23,798 nucleotides of DNA from Cephalothrix simula (Eukaryota > Nemertea > Palaeonemertea > Archinemertea > Cephalotrichidae). Of the stretch, positions 10,705-18,500 are shown piece after piece; position 1 is the first letter of the stretch; every line of letters starts with the position of its first letter. The notes below the pieces were generated by a model that was not told the origin of the DNA, made no database searches, and was given only the letters and a program-made list of their open reading frames with translations. A program made the position numbers and the translations under genes. The stretch lies in contig JAXIUW010182514.1 in NCBI GenBank assembly GCA_035591015.1, positions 1 to 23,798 of the forward strand. Reading direction: 5' to 3'.

Positions 10705-11010
10705 GGTTACAGCGGGACGAAGACAGTGACTTGAGTAACTGTGATTCAATTGTGCCGTTTGATATAGGATTTTGAAAATATCTAATTCAATTTCCGAATT
10801 CCATAGAGTTTCAAGAACTTTAATCAGTGGGCATAACTTATCGTTTGACTCATAGGAAAAATTAATATTTTTTTACGGTGATTTCTTTGAAAATGAACTC
10901 ATGAAGTATGGTTTTGTTTGATAAACCTAAATAAAATTTGCAAACTAAAGGATACTTTTTCTGGAGCTATTAGATGAGCTAACGGATGTTTATACTGAGT
11001 ATTTGCAAAG
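10701..11010 (+). other. Candidate alternative 5' UTR exon B1
   Basis: It would run from the initiator to the donor AAAG|GTAAAT (GT at 11011-11012). It holds several tiny upstream ORFs, for example ATG-AAC-TCA-TGA. A frame starting at the last ATG (MFILSICK...) would continue across the junction with the exon at 15460 but stop at TGA 15477-15479. The exon is therefore non-coding for the zinc-finger protein. No transcript evidence available. Confidence 0.3.
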
Positions 11011-11106
11011 GTAAATTTCATTCTACAGTTTTTATAATTTTTAAAGTAGGCTTATTATTTTGTGAAAATCTTATACATGTAGTTTCAAAATTTTGCAAGA
11101 TCTAGC

Positions 11107-11680
11107 AAACTTCGTTCGTTTATAGATTTTAAGTTTGATTACGCATTTACATGCTTAGTTCAAAGATCAATCGATGAATTTTAAATGCTGCGTTCAAATA
11201 TTCATAGCTAAGTTCATTTCTTAAACAGATTTTAAGTCAGTGATTACGCAATTGTATAGGCTGATTGCTCAATAATTCAAAGATCAACTGGTACATTTTA
11301 ACAGTTCATATAGCTAAGTTCGTTTCTTAACAGATTTTAAGTTGATTACGCAATTGCATAGGCTGAATGCTAAATAATTCAATTTGAAATTGAAAGTTAC
11401 CGATTGATCGGATCAATCGGTAACTTTTAAAGATTCATTAAGCTAAGTTCATTTCTTAACAGTTTTAAAGTTTGATTACCCAATTGCTTATGCGATAGCT
11501 TAGATCAAACAATAAATTTTAAATGCTGCCTTCAAAGATTCATAGCAAAGTTCATTCCTTTAATAAATTTTAAGTTGGGTTATGCAATGGCATAGTTTTC
11601 AAAGATCAAAAAATTTTACAGATTCCAAGTAAAGTTCATTTTTTATAGATCTTAGGTTCAATATAGCAAGTATAGTGTAA
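11107..11680. repeat. Diverged tandem repeats, unit about 105 bp, five to six copies
   Basis: A motif like AGTTCATTTCTTAACAG followed by ATTTTAAGTTTGATTACGCA recurs with starts near 11108, 11211, 11317, 11446, 11549 and 11633. The steps are therefore about 103, 106, 129, 103 and 84 bases. The long step is explained by the palindrome at 11393-11427, which only that copy carries. Copies also share a tail around TTCAAAGATC and TTTTAAATGCTGC. Divergence shows an old satellite-like duplication. It lies just downstream of candidate exon B1. Confidence 0.8.
11393..11427. repeat. 35-bp perfect palindrome within one tandem copy
   Basis: Two 17-base arms, AAAGTTACCGATTGATC and its exact reverse complement, surround a single G at 11410. 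No mismatch is present. Only one copy of the surrounding tandem repeat contains it, so it was inserted or formed after the array. It could be a very small foldback insertion, a cruciform-forming site or a symmetrical protein-binding site. Confidence 0.85.
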
Positions 11681-12840
11681 AGATGATTTTAAGAGACATT
11701 AAGTTTGGTTTGAAATAAACATGATAAAGTGACCTAAAGTGGTATTTTAAAATTAAGTCTCTCCGAGACACCACATTGTTCACGATCATTTCAAGCTTCA
11801 TCATAAATTTTTATTTGCATAAAAATGTGATCTTACTTTATTGATATGGAATTAGGGCAGTAGTATCACCTTATTGAGGTCTATCCGAGATTTCGGAAGC
11901 CGTATGCTAAAATCTCTAGCATTCACAGATGGGACATCGTCACATATGTATGATATTGTATCATGTCAGTTTAGATCAGTTTAAATCCTTGCTTATTGCA
12001 TTAAATTTTCGTTGCAGTATAATGAGGCCCCAATGAGGCAACGTCACCCCAAATGCAATTAGACTTACTTTCAATATCAACATTGTGACGTAATTTTAGG
12101 TCCACACGAGAGGGACGATATTTTAATTTCATCCGATGATTCCTTAGGGGACTGCGACCACCAGAATAGAAAACCTTGTATTTGACCAAATACCCTCAAC
12201 ACAGTCAAATCGTGATTCCCAGACTGAAAATTGATCAAGGATAATTTAAAATATGGAATTTTAAGATGAGTCAGGGAGATGACCATTTAAATGGAATTGA
12301 AATTTAGTCGCATTGATTTCAATTATAGCTCTTTAGGGTTTAAGTATTCATTGGTATCTTATCGAGGGCTGGCTGCTGAGGTTGTACTACATTGGAATCA
12401 AGTAAGATCAGTTTTATTGATTAATAGTTCCGACTTTCTTTTTTTCAAAAAAAACTTAAAATAGAGTTTAGTTATAAGTAATTTTACCACTCTTATGACT
12501 GATATTTTCCGGCTGTCACCATGGATGCATATTGCTCAATTTTAAGAAAAGCATATTTTATTTGAATGACAAAATATTCAATCAGATGAAATAATTATTT
12601 AAGCAAAATGGTTTTGAAAGAGGATCGCCCACTCTAAAAATTTTTTGCATTTATTTACTTCAGATTAAAGGACTTTGTTGGAATAATCTTAATTAATTTC
12701 AATATCGTTAAAGCATTGTAATTTGTAATCATAATCATTTGTCAAATCCGGAAATTTATCTTGATGTTGAACTAAAGATTATTAGTATTAGTAATCAGTC
12801 AAAATGTAGAGTTTTATCATTTCATGTGTATACGTGATTC
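11681..12840. other. AT-rich probable intron, no feature recognised
   Basis: No protein-like frame, RNA gene or clear repeat. Overlapping minus-strand frames near 12001-12286 have no domain signature. Confidence 0.5.
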
Positions 12841-12896
12841 AATTGGCATGCCAATTTGTTGATCTTCAAAGTGTACATAGTCAACAAATGTTGACT
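12841..12896. promoter_or_regulatory. Two closely spaced palindromes
   Basis: AATTGGCATGCCAATT (12841-12856) is a perfect 16-base palindrome. AGTCAACA-AA-TGTTGACT (12879-12896) is an 8-base inverted repeat with a two-base spacer. They lie 22 bases apart in otherwise ordinary intronic DNA, as in clustered sites for dimeric transcription factors. The factor is unknown and the function is inferred. Confidence 0.35.
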
Positions 12897-13055
12897 TATG
12901 ACCACAATGCAAACCTTTGGTTTCCTTTACTTGAATCTTAATTACTAAATTGTCTTAACTTTATGCTGTGAAAGTAATATAATAATTTGAATTATTCTCG
13001 AACAAATCAAATAGTATGTTTTCCAATCATAAATATGAAAACTTTGATTTTGTTA

Positions 13056-13063
13056 TGACGTCA
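13056..13063. promoter_or_regulatory. CRE palindrome TGACGTCA
   Basis: Third perfect CREB/ATF site in the presumed intron, 160 bases downstream of the paired palindromes at 12841-12896. Confidence 0.35.
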
Positions 13064-15427
13064 CTAAATTTGCGTACAAATTAATACTAAATTAGCTTAT
13101 ACATGTTATCGTTTACATACTGATTTGAAACAGTTTACTCATTAGAGTTGATCAATATTCGTGCTTCTCTGCTCAAATGGATGAAATTAGGATAACGGTT
13201 TATTAGTCCTCTTTAGTCTTGCATCTTTAACCTGCTGAAATTGTAAGTTAATTCATACCCGATTTCTCTCAAACCCAAATTTCAAATTTTCATTTTTCAT
13301 TGATAGATGTCTTATTGATATCATTGACTAAATGTCCCTCGTTACCATCTTATAGATGAATATGTTACATAATAATTAACATTAATCTATCTAATCTTAT
13401 GGAATTAATCTTGAATTTATCTGTTTTTCGATCCAATTTCTATTTGGAATCTCCACATGACATAATAACTCTGACAAATGAAGTGATCTTACTCAAATGA
13501 CATCAAGGGTATATTGAGCAAAGTCTGATAGTTCTCTCGTCTCGACAGTTCGATAAAAAGGTTTCTCATCTATAGCGGGATTTTAACACGTCGTCGATTA
13601 TCCGATTGCGGTATCTAAATACCACAATATTTTCATTTACTAGAAATTATAAAAATGGGCGTTTTTATTGCACATAAGTTCAAAGTTTGGCTAATTACTA
13701 CAGATACAAGTTTATTTCCACTTTTAAAATGTACTTTTTTCGAAATTGTTAAGATTAATTTTGCAAGAAAGATAAGAAACTTGCTGATGTTCAATCAGTT
13801 TAGATGTATAATTTTTCTGTTTCAATATCATAATCAACAAAAACGAAGGTCAGGACCTTTTTAAATTCTTTATCATCACAAAATGAACAGGTTTATTTCA
13901 CTAAAGTAAGCATGTAAAAATTGTTTTAAACAGCTGATAGCAAACTTGTAAAGTAGAGGTTCATATGTTAATATATTTTCATGACATTTCATGGTTTTGC
14001 ACCAGCTAACTTTTTTCTACCGTCTTGTAAACTTTACGTTTCATAAAACGAAAATTCCGAAGTTTATGTTTTAAGTTTCTCAAAGTCAAAAGGTTAAACT
14101 GCCCATTTTACTATCTTACATGTAAACTAAAAGGTATTCACTTAAATTTCAAATATGCCCTCATCAAATTTGTCAGATTCAAACTCCTCATGCTCCTGTA
14201 TCTGAAAGTATGAATTTATGAATCACTATCTGTGTCGATTATTTGGCCTTAGGCAAGGCAAAGGCATATTGATTAGTTCACCGTCCACTAAATTTACTCA
14301 ATTTGTAAACCATCGTAGTTAGCTATGATTGTCTTACTTTCTCAATTCTTATATGTACTCTTTATAGGTGATGCGTATGAGTATCTTCCATCTGCAAAAA
14401 CAATGCTTATGGTTTAGAAAATGTGAAAATTACACGATCTAATTTCGTCTTTTGTCGTATCTCCAGGCGTCAATCTCTATGCCTTCAAAATAATTTCTTC
14501 GTAATCTACATTGGCAGATTCCTTAATTCTCACAGAAGAACTGTCGCTAATTACACCAAAACGGTAGCACGTGGCGTAAGCTGAAAACCTTGCAACACAT
14601 ATGCAAGTTTTTGTAATTACTATGCAGGTTTTTTGTAATTACTAAAGACAAATTGCTTGGGGGAAATTTTTGTCATAATATGGTCGCAATGACGGTTACA
14701 ATTTCAACAAATTTTCAAAATATACCAACGTTTTCCAAATTTCTTTTGTTTCAGTTTTATATCCGGTCTTAGCACCGTACATGCAATTTTGGAATTAGTT
14801 CATTTGTAATCTTTTTATATTACTCAAGTTTCTTTGTCTAATTCTTTCACCTTACAACTACGCATGATCGTGACTTTCCAATTAAAAGAAAGATTGAAAA
14901 TGCCACTTCATATGCGCGCATTTTACATCAAATTTCCAATAATGACATCAGTGCTGACATGTAACTTGACATTTATTAAACTATCAGAAAAAAACGTGAT
15001 CTTTGCAAATGATATACCCTTCAAATCCTAATCCCTTAAATGTATGACTAAAGAAATCAATATTTTTTTGTTAATAATAAAAGTTTTTTGTCCCTTCATA
15101 ATAAATCCAGCTATTTCTATCTTTGCATTTTCAAAAAAGTGTTGTATTACATTATCAAACGCTTCAGGTCATTATCGGTAAAATCTTAAATTTTCTTTTC
15201 TTTAAATTGCATATTATGCATATTATATAAAAAATAATTGTCCATCAAATATAGTAATGTTCGCAAATCCGATTATAATGGCAGATTAAGGGTTGTAATA
15301 TAATCTCTAATTTCAAACTTTTTAGAATTCAAGTGTCATAAATTATATATTATGAATTGAATACGATTTAGATAAGTACAAAATTTAATTTGAAACTGAA
15401 TTGAGAATGATTGAAATAATGCCACAA
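13064..15427. other. AT-rich 3' part of the probable intron
   Basis: No gene recognised; the frames at 13655-13864 and 14834-15031 have no domain signature. The one visible structure is a two-copy tandem duplication at 14600-14642 built on TATGCAAGTTTTTGTAATTAC. Confidence 0.5.
14600..14642. repeat. Two-copy tandem duplication of about 21 bp
   Basis: TATGCAAGTTTTTGTAATTAC is followed directly by a copy with one substitution and one extra T. Local duplication, no function implied. Confidence 0.75.
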
Positions 15428-15459
15428 TACGTAATTGTTTAACTTTTTGTATCTTTCAG
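15428..15459 (+). promoter_or_regulatory. 3' splice site of the coding exon
   Basis: A pyrimidine-rich tract ends TTTGTATCTTTCAG, with AG at 15458-15459, 71 bases before the start codon. This marks the upstream border of the coding exon and implies at least one upstream 5' UTR exon. Sequence composition changes from AT-rich intron to coding-like soon after it. Confidence 0.7.
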
Positions 15460-15530
15460 ATGTGTTCATACTGAAGTGATGGACAACTGATATTAACAAG
15501 TCCAGCTTTTATCGAAGAACCGAAAAAGAC
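15460..15530 (+). other. 5' UTR part of the coding exon, with two tiny uORFs
   Basis: Seventy-one bases between the acceptor and the start codon. It contains ATG-TGT-TCA-TAC-TGA (15460-15474) and ATG-GAC-AAC-TGA (15479-15490). An in-frame stop for the main frame, TGA at 15477-15479, means no upstream exon can extend the protein, whichever exon is spliced on. The start at 15531 is therefore the first usable ATG. Confidence 0.65.
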
Positions 15531-18500
15531 ATGTTAAATATTATGAGCTCAAGTATGATAAACAAAATGACTGGCTTGAATGAAATGAATTCGAATCTCC
15601 AAAATGACGCCGAAAAGTCACCTTTGGTCGATTCCCATATGTTTGATGATAGTGAACCATTTGACCGTTCGTCAGTCGCTTATGACAATGATATGACCGA
15701 TGGTGGATATCACGGTGATCACCATAGCGATTATAATGATGTTTCAGAACGTAACAGCAAATCTAGTCGTAGAAAACAATCAAAACCAAGCCGTGTAAAA
15801 CACGTAGATGTTCCCGGCGAATTACCAGCTGCTAATCCAAAACTTTCCATTGAAAACGAAGAATCCGCATTGAATCTTCGTTTAGAGAAGCCAAACGAGA
15901 ACATTCCAAAACTTGAACAAAGTGACTCAGTCCAACGAAGTTTTAGTGGTGATTCCGGTTACGTTGAACCTGACCAAAACATTAATTGTGATTTATGTCC
16001 TGAGAGCTTTTCCTCACATAATGCTCTTAAGGATCACATGTGTAACACACATTTCAGAATGATGCCAAAGGAAAGCCCAAGCCCAACAATGTACCCAACA
16101 GCATATCATCGACTTGGCAGTCAGTTACATCCAGAAAATATCACTTCTCCATCTTTATCTTTCCCAGGTGAAATGGAATCACCAAAACCAAATCTTTTTG
16201 ACCGAAGTCCTGAACGTACCCATGAAAATAGAGAGAGTAGTACACCTAAAAGCCACAGTCCAGAAAGCGGCGAAATAAACCATAATGACCCGTCAAAGCC
16301 AAGAATATTTCATCAAGATGCTTTCTGTAAGATGTGCGACAGGGAGTTCTGCAACAAATACTTCCTAAAAACACACATGGCAAATAAACATGGTGTGTAT
16401 GACTCACCTTTACCCTTGCCAAATGCTAGTCAGCCAGGACCCTTGCCTACACCATTCCAGCTTCCATTATTTTTTTCTCAGCCAGGAAGTTTACATCCGC
16501 CGCCACCTGACCCGATGGTTTCAGTTTCAAACCCAATAAGTATGGCAATGACGATGACACCAAGCATGATGCCTGAAAAACAGAGATCTCCTTCAATGCC
16601 AGAGCCAAGCGCAACTGGTACAAATGGAAACCAAAACAATTCTTCTTCTGACATGGAAGATTATTGTGAAATCTGTCAAAAACATTTTTGCAACAAATAT
16701 TATCTCAGAAAGCATAAACTTGATGTTCATGGTATTCAAATGGATGCTCCGCTGGGAAACAAGAGACCTGGTTCAAGACCTGACGGTTTACCCATGACAA
16801 GTTTAGGTCAGTCACCGATGTTTGTTCCACAAGGCATTCCAAGTTCCATGACAAATGTGATGTTAATTAATCCATTTGCTCCACTAATGGCTCTACCACA
16901 AAACGCTGCCAATCTTCTTCCTTCACCGATTCCTCAGATGCCACAACACACTCCATTAAAAGCAACCCAAGGAGGACAAACTCCAAGTATGCCTAGAGAG
17001 TCCCCAATCTTACCAAGAGAATCCCCTATCCAACGTAGGGAATCTCCATCTCAATCACGTGAGCTAACCAGCCCGATGTCATCAAACCGAGAAGCACCTG
17101 AACCAGGCGCAATTACATCACCTGGAGGTCTTTCAAACGAGTCTCTGCGAAATATTGGAGTTCTCAATGCTGATTCTTTCTGTGAATTGTGCCGCAAAGA
17201 ATTCTGCAACAAGTATTTCTTGCGAATTCATAAAGCAAACAAACATGGTATTTTCATTGATGATGAGCCAATTCCGCCAGAGTATGCTAACATTCGGTCT
17301 CCACAAGGAACTCCCGTGAATTTACCGGCGCCTGAAAATAGCAACAACAATAACACTCCCAAAGAACCCAAAAATGAACCACTAAACCTCAATGCCACCA
17401 ATGATTCCGCTGAAGCTGATTACAAAAAGTATTTAGCAAATATCCAAAACCAGTTTGGACAAATGCATGAGCCTCCTGCGTATTGTGAATTGTGCAATAA
17501 AGACTTTCCTAACCGTTACACATTAACGATTCACCGGATGAATACCCACGGTGCTCCAGGAATGAAGTTTGATGGCAGTGATGATCTCAGAAGAAGAACT
17601 CCGTCGGCATATGAGATGGAAAAATTCCACCAGCAGATGTCTCATGAACAGGGCCTGAAAGCAGGCCTTGGCAACCCTGATGTCCCTGGTATGCCAACAA
17701 TGTTTAGCAGTATGATTGCAGCCAAATTAGCTGATCGTGTGACCTGTGACATTTGCAACAAGGAGGTATGCAATAAGTACTTCTTAAAGACACATAAACT
17801 TAAGATGCATGGTATTGAACCTTCACCAGGAAGCACCGGTAGTAATGGGCAAAAAGAGCAGCAATCAAGTTTGGGAAAACCAGACATGACACCTGAAAAA
17901 CCGAAGGCTCCCGAGCAAAAGCTTAAGCCATTGGCAGACCAGCCACAATCACCAGTTGTCGAAAACATGACACCAGAAGAAAAAGCAAAACGAAGTGAGG
18001 AACTTCTCAGAATGGGCATTGATCCGGAGGCGTATTGTGACATCTGCAAGAAAGAGTTCTGTTCAAAATATTTTCTAAGAACTCATAAGCTGAATATGCA
18101 TGGTATTCGAATTGATGGCACACCAAAAGAAAAGGAAATAAAAAGAGAAGATCGACCATACCGACCGCCATCTCCGAGTCACATTCCTTTCTCGATGGCG
18201 AATTTGATGAACCACTTCAGCAATTTCCCTCAACCTCCAATGAGCAGCCAATTCAACCATAGTCCTATTGCTAGTCATTCGACCCAGAGTCAGTACACAC
18301 AGAGCCCATTCCCACAACAGTCCATGTATTCAAACAGTAACCAAGACAGCACTAAGTCTGATTGTGGCAGTGATATAGGTTCAAATAACGGTGATCGCCC
18401 GAGAAATAAAGAACCAGCCAATATGATCCGTGTAAAATGTGACATTTGTCAAAAGGAATTGTGCAACAAATATTTCCTTCGAACCCATAAATTAAATAAG

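Noticed and set aside
17642-18049. 135-codon minus-strand frame inside the zinc-finger gene
   Set aside because: Mirror frame of the plus-strand coding sequence; its cysteines arise from antisense finger and linker codons.
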